DNA of 64,000 nucleotides from Amycolatopsis suaedae (lineage in GTDB: Bacteria > Actinomycetota > Actinomycetes > Mycobacteriales > Pseudonocardiaceae). The position numbers and the translations under genes are program-made. The DNA lies in the NCBI RefSeq assembly GCF_004214935.1, contig NZ_SFCC01000001.1:248001-312000 (forward strand), written 5' to 3'. Each line of letters opens with the position of its first letter. Within the stretch, counting starts at the first letter, position 1. This document shows, in pieces, positions 41,082 through 49,796 of this stretch. The notes under the pieces were generated by a model, which saw only the letters and a list, made by a program, of their open reading frames with translations, ran no database searches and was not told the origin of the DNA.

Positions 41082-44000
41082 GATCCGGTCCAGGTCCGGT
41101 GCCCCCTCGTCGGGATTGAACAGCCGGATGGTGTTGGCCCCCGCGGTCAGCGTCACCGGCAGGGATTCCGTCTGGGGCTCGGTGTTGCCCAGGCCGGTCC
41201 CGGTGACCCGGGCGGGCGGACCGCCGTTGACCGACACCAGGTAGGACCGGGTGCCGTTGACCGTGAAGTCGACGAACAGGCGGTAGACCCCGGCCGAGGG
41301 CACCGTCACGTCACCGAAGACGACGTGGGCGTCCGGCGAACCGCCGATGTTGCGGACCTTCTGCTCGCCGGAGCAGCGGCCGCAGCCGGTCACGCCGGAG
41401 CTGCCGATCTGGTTGCGGGAGTCCTCGGCCTCGCGCACGAACACCCGGTCGGCCGGACGCGGGCGGACCTTAACCGGCTTGGCCACCGACTTCGCCCTGC
41501 CCAGTGTCCGGAACGACGCCGTGACCGGGATTTCGGTGGCGGTGACGTCCTGGCCGGCCGGTGAGGTCAGCGTCCAGGTGCCGTGCAGCAGCTGTCCCAG
41601 CCGCAGCGACGGGGCGCTCGCCGGTGCTCCGGTGACCGTCCAGCCCGCCGGGACGGCCGGGGCGAGACTCACCTGGTCCAGTGCGTCGTCGACGTCCATC
41701 CGCAGCGTCGCCGACACAGTGATCGACTGGCGGCCGGAGCCGAGCCACTGGACGCCGTGTGGTTCGACGGTCAGCGTCGTCCTCGGCACGTACGACGACG
41801 GCGGCATCGGCCCGGCCGACACCCGGTCGAGGCCGGGACCGCGGGGTGCCGTGCTGTAGACCGTGACCGAGTTGGCGCCCGCCCGCAGCGGCACCGGGAT
41901 CGCGGTGCTCACCGGCACGTCCCGGCCACCGGCGGGGACGGCGACCTCCACCGGATCGCCGCCGTTGACCCGTACGGTCAGGCTCGTCGGCGCCTCGGCG
42001 GTGTGGTCGAGCTGGAGCCGGTGCTCGCCTGCGGTGGCGGCGGTCAGCCCGTCGATGGTGACGGCGTTGCCCGCGCCGCCGCCGAGCCCGGTCACCTGCG
42101 CCGAGCCGGAGCAGGCCCGGCAGGTGGCCGGCGCCGCGGTGCCGGTGAGCGCGGCCGACTCCGCCTCGCCCGGGGCTTCCCCCGCGGCCCGCGGGTAGCC
42201 GTAGCCGACCTTGATCTCGTCGATCTTGAGCTGCCGGTGGAACGGTGGCGCCTGCGGGCCGCTCCAGGTGTTGGCGACCTCGAGCCGGACGAACCGTGCC
42301 TGCCGGTCGCCGATGTCGACGAACTGCACGCCGCGGGCACTGGGCATCGCCGTCGCGCGTACCGGGGCACCCCAGGACACGCCGTCGTCGCTGAGCCGGA
42401 CGCGGTAGTCCTTGATCCGGGCCGAGTCCTCCGGCCTGCCGAACGACTCCCGCGCGTAGGTCGGCGACCACTCCCGCTGGTTGACCGCGAAGTGGGTGAC
42501 CGGCCGCCGCCTGCCGAGGTCGAGGGTCACCGACACGGGCAGCGTGCCGCCCGCGTCCCAGAACTTCTCGAAGCTGCCGTCGGCGAGATTGGCCGCCGGG
42601 TGATCGGGGTGCGCGGCGGAGGCGATCGCCCGGATCACCGAGGGGTCGTAGTAGAACCGCTGCCCGGCGGTGCGGACCCGGAACACGGTGTCGTAGGCGT
42701 CCCATTCGGTGATGCCCAGAATGGTGAGATATCCGCCGGACTGGGTGAACTCCTTGCGCTTGCCGGTGCGCAGGTCGGTGACCTCGGTGATCTGGTAGCC
42801 GTTGTCCCGCAGCCGGACCTGGTCGGTGCGCGGGCGGGTGAGCACGTGCACGTACTGGGTGGCAGCGCCCGGGGCGACGGTGACGACGCCGTGCGCGCCG
42901 TCGTTCCAGAAGCCCGGCTGCATGCCGCCGTACATGTAGCCGCCACCCTCGGTGCCGCGCAGCGACTCCTGGATCGGCGGCACCCAGCGGGACATGAACT
43001 CGTTGAACTGTTCCTGCTGCGGCGGGAACCTGCCGTTGACCATCGGGGTCTCGGCCATCAGCGACTTCATCGACGATCCGGCGTTGGTGATGTAGCGGCC
43101 CGTGCTCAGCCGGACGTCGACCGGGTGATCGCCGCCGTCGTACCACCAGGAGCCGGTGGTCGGCAGCTTGTAGTCGGCCTCGGTGAGCCGCGGCATGGGG
43201 GTGAACGCCGCCTGCGGGTAGTCGTAGGACGGCGTCATCCCGGTCTTCTGCTCGTTGCTGACCGTGTCCATGATCGGCGTGTCCTCGTTGTTGTTGCTCA
43301 GCAACCAGGACGGGCGCTTCTCGCGGATCTGCTCGTAGAGCCGGTTGCGCTCCCAGTACTCGTTGTCGTTGTCGATCCAGAAGCCGGCGAGGTCGGCGTA
43401 GTTGTCCATGACCTCGAAGAACAGGTCGTAGCTGTACCTGCCGAAGCCTGGCCGGGTGGTGAGGTCGACCTGCTCGCCCTTGTACGCCGAGTAGGCCGCC
43501 GAGTCCAAAGAGGACTTGCCTTGCTCGTTGTGCCACTGGGGATCGTCGGTCATGTACAGGATGATCTTGACGTCCTTGGCCTTGCCCGCCGCGACCAGTT
43601 CGCCGAGCAGGTCCCGCTTGGTCGCGCAGCTGCCCGGGATCTTCGACGGCCAGGGCCGGGCGTAGCCGAGCCTGCTGTGGAACGTGGCCAGCACGATGTA
43701 GGACGCGCCCAGCTTGCGTGCCTGGTCGACCCAGTAGTCGGCGGACCAGCCGCCCGCGGTGACGTCGCGTTCCCATTCGGCGCAGTCCAGGTGCTTGGGC
43801 GCGGTGTACATGCCCCAGTGCAGGAACAGGCCCGCCGTCGACGCGCGCAGCCACTGCTGGCGGGGATGGTGCACCTCGGCGGTGGCGGCGGGAGCGCTCA
43901 GCAGCGTCGTCAGCAGCGCGAGGACGGCGGCGAGGCCGGCGAGCCGCCGGAGGCGGGATGGACGGGTGCGGCGCAGTGGTCGAAGCGGTCGAAGTCCCAT
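41067..44000 (-). CDS. secreted alpha-L-fucosidase-like GH29 multidomain protein
   Basis: A 977-residue secreted enzyme with a basic signal peptide. AGLFLHWGMYTAPKHLD at residues 56-72 is the GH29 barrel start, and AGFWIDNDNEYW holds the likely nucleophile D210. The usual HHDGF motif is replaced by ATFHSRLGY, so it is a divergent GH29. An F5/8C-like domain (residues 455-600) and two CBM6/35-like modules with AEDSRNQI or AESAAL starts follow. It would act on fucosylated or related glycans. Element D and a shared 13-mer lie upstream. The last 15 bp overlap the end of the MocR gene. Confidence 0.82.
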   Translation of the reverse strand: MGLRPLRPLRRTRPSRLRRLAGLAAVLALLTTLLSAPAATAEVHHPRQQWLRASTAGLFLHWGMYTAPKHLDCAEWERDVTAGGWSADYWVDQARKLGASYIVLATFHSRLGYARPWPSKIPGSCATKRDLLGELVAAGKAKDVKIILYMTDDPQWHNEQGKSSLDSAAYSAYKGEQVDLTTRPGFGRYSYDLFFEVMDNYADLAGFWIDNDNEYWERNRLYEQIREKRPSWLLSNNNEDTPIMDTVSNEQKTGMTPSYDYPQAAFTPMPRLTEADYKLPTTGSWWYDGGDHPVDVRLSTGRYITNAGSSMKSLMAETPMVNGRFPPQQEQFNEFMSRWVPPIQESLRGTEGGGYMYGGMQPGFWNDGAHGVVTVAPGAATQYVHVLTRPRTDQVRLRDNGYQITEVTDLRTGKRKEFTQSGGYLTILGITEWDAYDTVFRVRTAGQRFYYDPSVIRAIASAAHPDHPAANLADGSFEKFWDAGGTLPVSVTLDLGRRRPVTHFAVNQREWSPTYARESFGRPEDSARIKDYRVRLSDDGVSWGAPVRATAMPSARGVQFVDIGDRQARFVRLEVANTWSGPQAPPFHRQLKIDEIKVGYGYPRAAGEAPGEAESAALTGTAAPATCRACSGSAQVTGLGGGAGNAVTIDGLTAATAGEHRLQLDHTAEAPTSLTVRVNGGDPVEVAVPAGGRDVPVSTAIPVPLRAGANSVTVYSTAPRGPGLDRVSAGPMPPSSYVPRTTLTVEPHGVQWLGSGRQSITVSATLRMDVDDALDQVSLAPAVPAGWTVTGAPASAPSLRLGQLLHGTWTLTSPAGQDVTATEIPVTASFRTLGRAKSVAKPVKVRPRPADRVFVREAEDSRNQIGSSGVTGCGRCSGEQKVRNIGGSPDAHVVFGDVTVPSAGVYRLFVDFTVNGTRSYLVSVNGGPPARVTGTGLGNTEPQTESLPVTLTAGANTIRLFNPDEGAPDLDRISLGS

Positions 44001-44105
44001 GGGCCGGTCGCTCCCTCATCGGTCCTGCTCGGCAGAGATCCGATGATTTCACCGTGACCAATGGCAGGCAAGCCTCCCTTCGGAGTCTGACTCGGGCAGG
44101 CATCC

Positions 44106-44118
44106 GACGTATACCGTG
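44106..44118. promoter_or_regulatory. shared 13-mer upstream of GH29 and GH2 genes
   Basis: GACGTATACCGTG lies 106 bp upstream of the GH29 start and recurs at 51868-51880, 49 bp before the GH2 beta-galactosidase start, but in opposite orientation relative to each gene. Its centre GTATAC is palindromic. It may be an operator shared by the two glycosidase genes. Confidence 0.4.
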
Positions 44119-44135
44119 CACCGGTGACCGTCAGA

Positions 44136-44487
44136 GCACGTGAAGGCCACCTTCCTGCCCGGTCGGCCAGGCGAGGACAGGACTGGTCTCGCGATCTGGA
44201 CCCGGCACGCCAAGCAGTGGGACCAGACAGGCGGGAACGTGCAACTCGCGGGTCCGGAACGGTCGACTCGCGGGTCGGGAACGGAGGACTCGCGCGAACG
44301 GGCCGGTCGCGTGAGCGACCGGCACCGGGTGAGAACCTGGTCCACATCGTGAGTTCTGCGCTCACGCACGCGAGTTCTACGTTCCGGCACGCGAGTTCTA
44401 CGCTCGGGACCAGCCACCTCGCCCTGCCCACACCTGGACTTTGCCGGGGCCATGACGTGTGACGTGCTGAAGGTGGCCTTCACGTGC
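44136..44487. repeat. intergenic repeat element D
   Basis: The 510-bp gap between two same-strand glycosidase genes holds no gene. The element runs from GCACGTGAAGGCCACCTTC at 44136-44154 to a full 51-bp arm at 44437-44487. Its interior has 21-bp-type units in both orientations (44236-44296 and 44343-44410) and is about 80% like element B, and like the reverse complement of E. It lies downstream of GH43 and upstream of the GH29 promoter. Confidence 0.75.
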
Positions 44488-44510
44488 TTGGCGCGGGACA
44501 GGAGCCGGGA

Positions 44511-45431
44511 TCAGCCGATGACCGGGCGGCCGCCGGGCTCGAACCGCACCGGCAGCGAGTAGACCCCGCGCGCGATCCGCTGCCCGTTGAGCCAGCCGTG
44601 GAAGTAGATCCTGCCGTCGACCACGTCCGCGCCACCGGGCCCGTCGACGGCGCCGCCGACCTCGGCGGTCGTCAGCAACGGTTCCGCCGCCTTGGTGAAC
44701 GGGCCGGCCGGGGCCGGCGCCGTGGCGTATCCGGTGTGGTAGCCGGTGCTGTCGAACCGGTCGCCGGAGTAGAGCAGCACGTAGCCGCGCGGCACCCGCA
44801 CCATCGCCGGTGCCTCCACCACCCCGTTCTCCCCGGGCCGGTCGGCCCGCAGGATCAGCCGCCGCTGCCCGGCCAGGCCCAGGCCGTCGGCGGTGACCTC
44901 CTGCAGCCAGATCCCCGACGGGACCGTGCCGCTCTTGTACAGCAGGTACCGGCGGCCGTCGGCGTCGACGAACGACTCCGGGTCGATGTCGCCGTGGTCC
45001 TCCGGTACGCAGACCAGCGGAGCGTCGCCGACGGGGTGGTAGGGACCGGCCGCCTCGGCCGAGAGTGCCGCGCCGATGCACAACCGGTCCGTGCCAGCGG
45101 GCTGGGCGGCGAAATACATCAGGAAGTCGCCGCCCCGCGACGACACGTCGGGCGCCCAGAACCTGCCGTCGCCGTCGGCCCAGCGAGGGGGGTCGGCGAG
45201 GGCGTCACCGCCGACGGTCCAGGGGCCCGTCGCCGATGGTGCGCGTGCCACCGGGATGCGTCCGGCCTGCCCGCCGGTGGCGAACGCGGTGAACCCGTCG
45301 CCGGTACGCAGCACGTCGGGATCGGCGAAATCCTGGTTGATCAGCAGGACCGGTTCCACCGCGGCCGCCGGGGGAGCGGTCAGCAGGGCCGCCCCCAACG
45401 TCACCGACAAGACTGCCGAACTCCACCGCAC
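44511..45431 (-). CDS. secreted GH43-family glycosidase
   Basis: A 306-residue secreted protein with signal SSAVLSVTLGAALLTAPPAAA. A five-blade propeller follows: DFADPDVL has the catalytic base Asp, DIDPESFVD the pKa-modulating Asp, and GVVEAPAMVRV the acid Glu. Fold and motifs match GH43 arabinosidases/xylosidases, with related activities possible. The GTG at 45431 follows GGAAGG and avoids a long non-secretory extension. It lies upstream of element D and the GH29 gene, all on the minus strand. Confidence 0.88.
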   Translation of the reverse strand: MRWSSAVLSVTLGAALLTAPPAAAVEPVLLINQDFADPDVLRTGDGFTAFATGGQAGRIPVARAPSATGPWTVGGDALADPPRWADGDGRFWAPDVSSRGGDFLMYFAAQPAGTDRLCIGAALSAEAAGPYHPVGDAPLVCVPEDHGDIDPESFVDADGRRYLLYKSGTVPSGIWLQEVTADGLGLAGQRRLILRADRPGENGVVEAPAMVRVPRGYVLLYSGDRFDSTGYHTGYATAPAPAGPFTKAAEPLLTTAEVGGAVDGPGGADVVDGRIYFHGWLNGQRIARGVYSLPVRFEPGGRPVIG

Positions 45432-45539
45432 GCTGCCGCCTTCCGCCGCCGTTGCCGGTCCGGGTAACCCGGCGGCGGCGCGGTCATGCCCGCAAACGGC
45501 GACGATCACCCGACCGTGCCGGGAATGTCGGCTGTGGAC

Positions 45540-45701
45540 CTACGCTTCGTGCGAGACCTGTTCGATGATGTGCACCATCAACGCGGGCATGGAGACGCCG
45601 ATCTGCCGCGCTTCCTCGACCATCGGATCGACAACGTGGGCGAAGAAGTTTTCCTGCCGCTCCAATGTTCCCAGCTCAGGTCCGATCGAATCTTCAACCA
45701 T
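45540..45701 (-). CDS. small 53-residue hypothetical protein
   Basis: A short gene with a strong GGAGGCCGC site 6 bp before ATG 45701. The product is MVEDSIGPELGTLERQENFF, then AHVVDPMVEEARQIGVSMPA and LMVHIIEQVSHEA. It is a single long amphipathic, acidic helix pair with no signal or membrane segment. No family is recognised. A palindrome (ACGTTGTGACAACGT) is 39 bp upstream. It is unusual in that it lies alone between the GH43 and PucR genes and looks well expressed. Confidence 0.65.
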   Translation of the reverse strand: MVEDSIGPELGTLERQENFFAHVVDPMVEEARQIGVSMPALMVHIIEQVSHEA

Positions 45702-45739
45702 TTCGCGGCCTCCGGCGTTCGGTCGGTGAAAATACCTTG

Positions 45740-45754
45740 ACGTTGTGACAACGT
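45740..45754. promoter_or_regulatory. dyad upstream of the 53-residue gene
   Basis: ACGTTGTGACAACGT is a perfect inverted repeat with 6-bp arms around TGA, 39 bp from the small gene's start. Reads as an operator or part of a promoter. The regulator is unknown. Confidence 0.45.
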
Positions 45755-45803
45755 TAGCCCAGCGCGAATGCGGTGCGTGTCGATCCGGGGAGGCAAACCG
45801 GAG

Positions 45804-46955
45804 TCATACCTCAGGCTGATCCAGCCAGGAGCGCAACCCCCACCACATGCGTAGACCTCGTAGGACGCCCGGTTGATCACCGGGGGCTCCCGCCTCGACG
45901 GACAGCCCGGTGATCTCGCGCAGCCGGTCCAATCGGTACCGAACCGTGTTCGGGTGGACATGCAGGGCGGCGGCCGTGTGGTCGAGCCTGCGGTCGTTGT
46001 CCAGGTACGCCAGCGCGGTGAACGCCAGCTGCCGGTGGAACCGGTCGGCGGGGTCGAGCGCGCCGAGCAGGGTGGTGCCGAGCAGCGCGCCCAGCGCGGG
46101 CTGGGCGGCCAGGGCCACCTCGCCGGCCAGCTCGGTGAGCAGGTGCCTGCCGCGGGCACGACGGCGTTTCGCCGTGCCGAGGGCGGTGACGCACAGTGAG
46201 TACAGCGCGGGGATCTCGTCCAGCGGAACGGCGGGGGTCACCACGGTCAGCGCCGTCCCACCCGCGCCGGGGGCCGGCAGCCGGGGCAGCAGACCGGTGA
46301 GCCGGCCGTCGACGAGGCCGAAGACGCCCTCGCCGAGTTCGTGCTCCAGGGTGCGGGCCTGCACCGGGTCGCTGACGTCGGAGACCAGGCAGTGCTGCGG
46401 GCCGTCCGGGCAGATCCCGGCCTGGGTCAGCTCCTCGTCGGACGGCCGCCGGCCCAGGACGGCGCGGCGCAGCAGCTGGGTCCGCGCGTCGCGGGCGGTG
46501 CGGGACAGTTCCAGCTCCGCCGTGTGGTAGCCGGTGATGACCTGACGTTCCAGCTCGCCGATGTGCCGGTCCACGTCGAGCAGGGTCTCCACCAGTACCT
46601 GCTCGGGCACCCCGGCCGCGCGCCCCCGCGCGATGGCGATCTCCACCGCCCGGCTGCGCCCGGCCTGCACCCCGCGCAGCAGCGCCGTGATCGGCACACC
46701 CTGGGCGGCGCGGTCGGCGCCGAGCGAGGCAGCCGCGGCGAAGCCGCTGTCGTCGGGCTCGGCCGCCTCGTCGAACAGCGCCAGGCCCGCGGCGAGCAGC
46801 ACCGCGATGTGCCGCCGGTTCTCCGCCTCGGGCAGCCGGGCCACCTCGGGCGCCGCCGCCCGTGCCGTCGCCACGACCTCGTCGAGCACGCCCTGGTCGG
46901 CAGCCATCTCGCGCAGGATCCGGCCCACCCGGTCACTCCACTGGCCGACGGTCAT
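45804..46955 (-). CDS. PucR-type helix-turn-helix regulator
   Basis: A 383-residue regulator. The N-terminal part is helical (SDRVGRILREMAADQGVLDE), the middle (residues 180-300) is a GGDEF-like purine catabolism regulator fold, and the C-terminal HTH_30 is LDNDRRLDHTAAALHVHPNT, VRYRLDRLREITG. This class controls purine, amino acid or redox metabolism. ATG 46955 follows AAAGGGGCGG. The possible targets are neighbours such as the small 53-residue gene, as no purine genes are nearby. Confidence 0.9.
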   Translation of the reverse strand: MTVGQWSDRVGRILREMAADQGVLDEVVATARAAAPEVARLPEAENRRHIAVLLAAGLALFDEAAEPDDSGFAAAASLGADRAAQGVPITALLRGVQAGRSRAVEIAIARGRAAGVPEQVLVETLLDVDRHIGELERQVITGYHTAELELSRTARDARTQLLRRAVLGRRPSDEELTQAGICPDGPQHCLVSDVSDPVQARTLEHELGEGVFGLVDGRLTGLLPRLPAPGAGGTALTVVTPAVPLDEIPALYSLCVTALGTAKRRRARGRHLLTELAGEVALAAQPALGALLGTTLLGALDPADRFHRQLAFTALAYLDNDRRLDHTAAALHVHPNTVRYRLDRLREITGLSVEAGAPGDQPGVLRGLRMWWGLRSWLDQPEV

Positions 46956-47018
46956 CCGTCCCGCCCCTTTCTGGCAGCCACCGCAACGTAACAGCACCGC
47001 ACGCCCTACTGTGGGGCC

Positions 47019-47609
47019 GTGTCAGGCAGCCAGGTTCCGTTGTGGGTTCCCATCGTCGTCGGCCTTCTCGGGCTCGCCGGGGTGATCGGCGCGCAACTGG
47101 TCGCCGGATGGCGCGAGGACCGCAGATGGCGGCGGGAGACCGCCCGCGAGGAGTTGCGCTGGCAGCGGGAACGCGAGCGGGAACGGGAGAATCGCAGCTA
47201 CGAGGGGCGGGCGCAGGCCTACGCCGAGGTCGTCGGCGCGATCGAGGCGTTCGACTGGGTGCTCTACCGCGCCAGGGAAATCGCCGACGGCCAACTGGAC
47301 GAGCATCTGGAGGCCGAGCTGCGGGAGGTGGCCGCGCGTGCCCGCGACTCCCTCGGCACGATCAACGTCCACGCGCCGGAGAGCGTCCGCCGGATGCTGC
47401 GGGAGTCGATGCTGCGCCGGTCCACCGTCGCGATCGGGTTGCTGAACACGCCACGCCACCCCGACGAGCAGCGGCTCTGGGACGAGGGCCTGCGGGAGTA
47501 CCGGCTGCTGCGCGCGGCCATGCGCCGCGACCTCGGCCTCGACGCCGAGGACGACGCGACCGTGCACGCCGAGTACGCCGACATCCTGGGGCCACCGCCG
47601 CGGGACTGA
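47019..47609 (+). CDS. membrane-anchored coiled-coil hypothetical protein
   Basis: A 196-residue protein with one N-terminal membrane helix (WVPIVVGLLGLAGVIGAQLV), then a charged Arg/Glu-rich coiled coil (WRRETAREELRWQRERERER, 36-58) and a helical domain. This arrangement is common in small actinomycete proteins of unknown role. The GTG 47019 is the only reasonable start. It is divergent from the PucR gene with 64 bp between starts. Confidence 0.75.
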   Translation: MSGSQVPLWVPIVVGLLGLAGVIGAQLVAGWREDRRWRRETAREELRWQRERERERENRSYEGRAQAYAEVVGAIEAFDWVLYRAREIADGQLDEHLEAELREVAARARDSLGTINVHAPESVRRMLRESMLRRSTVAIGLLNTPRHPDEQRLWDEGLREYRLLRAAMRRDLGLDAEDDATVHAEYADILGPPPRD

Positions 47610-47633
47610 CACCGCGCCGAATACCGTGACGGC

Positions 47634-48452
47634 ATGGAGACGATCACGGGTACCGCGGCGGGCGTGCCGTACACGGCACTGGCACCGGAGGGCGGCGGCC
47701 CGGCGCCGTTGATCGTCACCTGGCACATGCTGGACGCGCCGCGGACGGACGCGGCGTTCGCGGCGGCGCTGCCGATGACCGGGGTACCGGCCTGGCGGGT
47801 CCACCTCGGCATGCCGATGTGTGGCGCGCGGATGGTCGACGGCCGGCTCGACGCCGCCGTCGCGCTGGCCCGCGAGGACGTGCTGCTGTCCTTCCTGGCG
47901 CCGTTCGCCCGGCAGGCCGCCGCCGAGTTTCCCGCCGCGCTGGCCGCGCTGCGCGACCAGCTGCCGGTCGGCGACGGGCCGGTCAGCGTGCTCGGCGCCT
48001 CGCTCGGCGGAGCCGTCGCCCTGCGGGTGCTGACCACCTCGGAGATCCCGCTCAGGTCGGTCGCGCTGGTCAACCCGGCGGTGCGGGTGCGGTCGGCGGT
48101 CGGGCTCGCCGAGGGCCTGGCCGGGCACCCGTACCGGTGGACCGAGCAAGCCGAGCGGACCGCCGGTGAACTGGACTTCGTCGCCCGTGCCGCGGACATC
48201 GCGGCGCAGCCGCCGCTGCTGCTGGTCAGCGGCGAACAGGACCACCCCGGCTTCCGCGCCGACGCCGCCGAGCTGGTCGCCACCCTGCGCGGCCGTTACG
48301 ACCGCCCGGCCGACGTCGAGCTGGTCACCGTGCCCGGCCTGGCGCACCCGCTGGCCGACGAACCGGGCCTCGAGCCGGCGCCACAGCTGCCCGCCGCCAG
48401 GGCGGTCGACGAGATCCTCACCGGATGGTTCCGCGCGCGGCTGGCGGCCTGA
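47634..48452 (+). CDS. alpha/beta hydrolase
   Basis: A 272-residue hydrolase. PLIVTWHMLDAP is the oxyanion region, VSVLGASLGGAVALR has the nucleophile Ser, LLLVSGEQDHPGF the Asp, and PGLAHPLADEPG the His. It lacks a signal peptide or anchor, so it is cytoplasmic. The substrate could be a small ester. It is 24 bp behind the coiled-coil gene and the LuxR gene follows 37 bp later. Confidence 0.87.
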   Translation: METITGTAAGVPYTALAPEGGGPAPLIVTWHMLDAPRTDAAFAAALPMTGVPAWRVHLGMPMCGARMVDGRLDAAVALAREDVLLSFLAPFARQAAAEFPAALAALRDQLPVGDGPVSVLGASLGGAVALRVLTTSEIPLRSVALVNPAVRVRSAVGLAEGLAGHPYRWTEQAERTAGELDFVARAADIAAQPPLLLVSGEQDHPGFRADAAELVATLRGRYDRPADVELVTVPGLAHPLADEPGLEPAPQLPAARAVDEILTGWFRARLAA

Positions 48453-48489
48453 CGGCGTATCTGGCGGCCCATCGCCGCCTCTTGCACCC

Positions 48490-49257
48490 GTGGGCGAGCA
48501 GCTGGACGCACGTGACCTGCGGGGCGCGCTGGACGTGGTGGGCGCGCTGACCGAATGCGGGCACGAAGCCGAGGTCTCCGGTGCGGGCCTGGCCTTGCTG
48601 GCACGGCTGGTCGGCAGCGATGCCGCGGCGTGCGTCCAGACCGACCACGTCACCGGCCGCGTGCTCGGCGCCGTGACCGACCGGCCGGAGGCCAACCTCT
48701 CCGGCAGCCCCGAACTCGGCGCGCTGGTCCACCAGCACCCCGGCTTCGCCGCCTACCGGACCGGCAGGCTGACGGTGGGCGGGTCGGTCGCGCTGAGCGA
48801 TCTCGCCGGCATGCGGCAGTTGCGGCGCCTGCCGCTGTACACCGACTTCTACCGGCCGAGAGGCACCGTCGACCAGCTGCTGTGCGTGGTCGGCGTCGAC
48901 GACCGGCACGGCAGCGTGCTGACCGTGAACCGCTCCCGCAGCGGATTCACCGCACGCGACCGGATGCTGGTCGAGCTGATCGCGCCGCACCTGGCCAGGG
49001 CGCTGGCCTGGCAGCGGCTGCTCGCGGCACAGCCGCGTCCGGAGGTCCTGGCCTGCCTCACCCCGAGGCAGCGCCAGATCGCCGGGCTGGTCGCCAGGGG
49101 CCGGACGGACCGGGAGATCGCCCGTGAACTGGCGATCAGTCCCCGGACCGTCCACAAACACCTGGAGCTGACCTACCGCACGCTCGGCCTGACCAACCGC
49201 ACCGGACTGGTGGCCGCGCTGACCGGTCAGGTGGCGGCCTGGCCGACCACCACGTAG
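48490..49257 (+). CDS. LuxR family transcriptional regulator
   Basis: About 255 residues. The N-terminal part (ALTECGHEAEVSGAGLALLARLVGSDAA) is a GAF-like sensor without recognisable ligand residues. The C-terminal HTH is LTPRQRQIAGLVARGRTDRE, IARELAISPRTVHKHLELTY, RTLGLTNRTGL. It resembles single-domain GerE regulators that respond to small signals. The GTG 48490 is the sole reasonable start. Its stop overlaps the end of the lectin-like gene on the other strand by 31 bp. Confidence 0.88.
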   Translation: MGEQLDARDLRGALDVVGALTECGHEAEVSGAGLALLARLVGSDAAACVQTDHVTGRVLGAVTDRPEANLSGSPELGALVHQHPGFAAYRTGRLTVGGSVALSDLAGMRQLRRLPLYTDFYRPRGTVDQLLCVVGVDDRHGSVLTVNRSRSGFTARDRMLVELIAPHLARALAWQRLLAAQPRPEVLACLTPRQRQIAGLVARGRTDREIARELAISPRTVHKHLELTYRTLGLTNRTGLVAALTGQVAAWPTTT

Positions 49258-49592
49258 TCGCACTCGAACAGCCCGCCGGCCCCCACGCCGACGGCGTTGT
49301 TCGTCGCCGAGATCTTGATCTGCGTCCCGGTCGTGCCCAGCGGCGTCACCGTGACGTTGTAGACCACGAAGGCGACCCCGCCCGCCGCCGGGTTCTCCCT
49401 CGGATGCACCAGTGCCGTGACCGTCGGCCGCCCGACGAACCGGACCGGCAGCTCGATGAACACCTGCCGCACGTGATCGCCACCCAAGGGCACGAACGTC
49501 GGCTCGATACCCGAGCAGATGTAGGAGTCACCGACCCGCAGGATGTTCGGCCCCACCGCCGTCCCGCGGTCCACCACCTCTGTCCTGTCCAC
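49227..49592 (-). CDS. small beta-rich protein, possible H-type lectin
   Basis: A 121-residue protein starting at GTG 49592 after GGGGGAAGG. FIELPVRFVGRPTVTALVHP and NVTVTPLGTTGTQIKISATN resemble the repeated pattern of H-type lectin or similar beta-sandwich proteins, but the metal/sugar residues are unclear. It lacks a signal peptide. The start could be longer (up to 49781) but the extra residues are basic and unlike a fold. It is divergent from the APH(6)-like gene with 205 bp between starts. Confidence 0.6.
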   Translation of the reverse strand: MDRTEVVDRGTAVGPNILRVGDSYICSGIEPTFVPLGGDHVRQVFIELPVRFVGRPTVTALVHPRENPAAGGVAFVVYNVTVTPLGTTGTQIKISATNNAVGVGAGGLFECDYVVVGQAAT

Positions 49593-49750
49593 TGACCTTC
49601 CCCCTTGCCGAATGCCGTTGTGAGACAGCGACAGCACACCACCCGGCGGGCCCGCGGCTCCATACGCAGTTGTACGTAACCCCGATGATCGTTTTTCGGT
49701 AGCATCGCGGGCATGCGTTGACGCCAGCCCGGCATCCGGGCACCCCCGCG

Positions 49751-49788
49751 CTCCTTCGTGGCCAGTGAAATCCCATCCCACGAAGGAG
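49751..49788 (+). promoter_or_regulatory. hairpin covering the ribosome binding site of the APH-like gene
   Basis: CTCCTTCGTGG (49751-49761) and CCACGAAGGAG (49778-49788) form a perfect 11-bp inverted repeat; the right arm contains the GAAGGAG that binds the ribosome, 9 bp before ATG 49797. A further hairpin GCCCGG/CCGGGC lies at 49727-49741, and a two-codon frame (ATG CGT TGA) at 49713-49721. Could be a translational attenuator. Confidence 0.6.
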
Positions 49789-49796
49789 AAACACCG

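Noticed and set aside
45486..45740. 84-codon plus-strand frame opposite the 53-residue gene
   Set aside because: No ribosome site and atypical codons; the minus-strand 53-residue frame has a GGAGG site and better helices.
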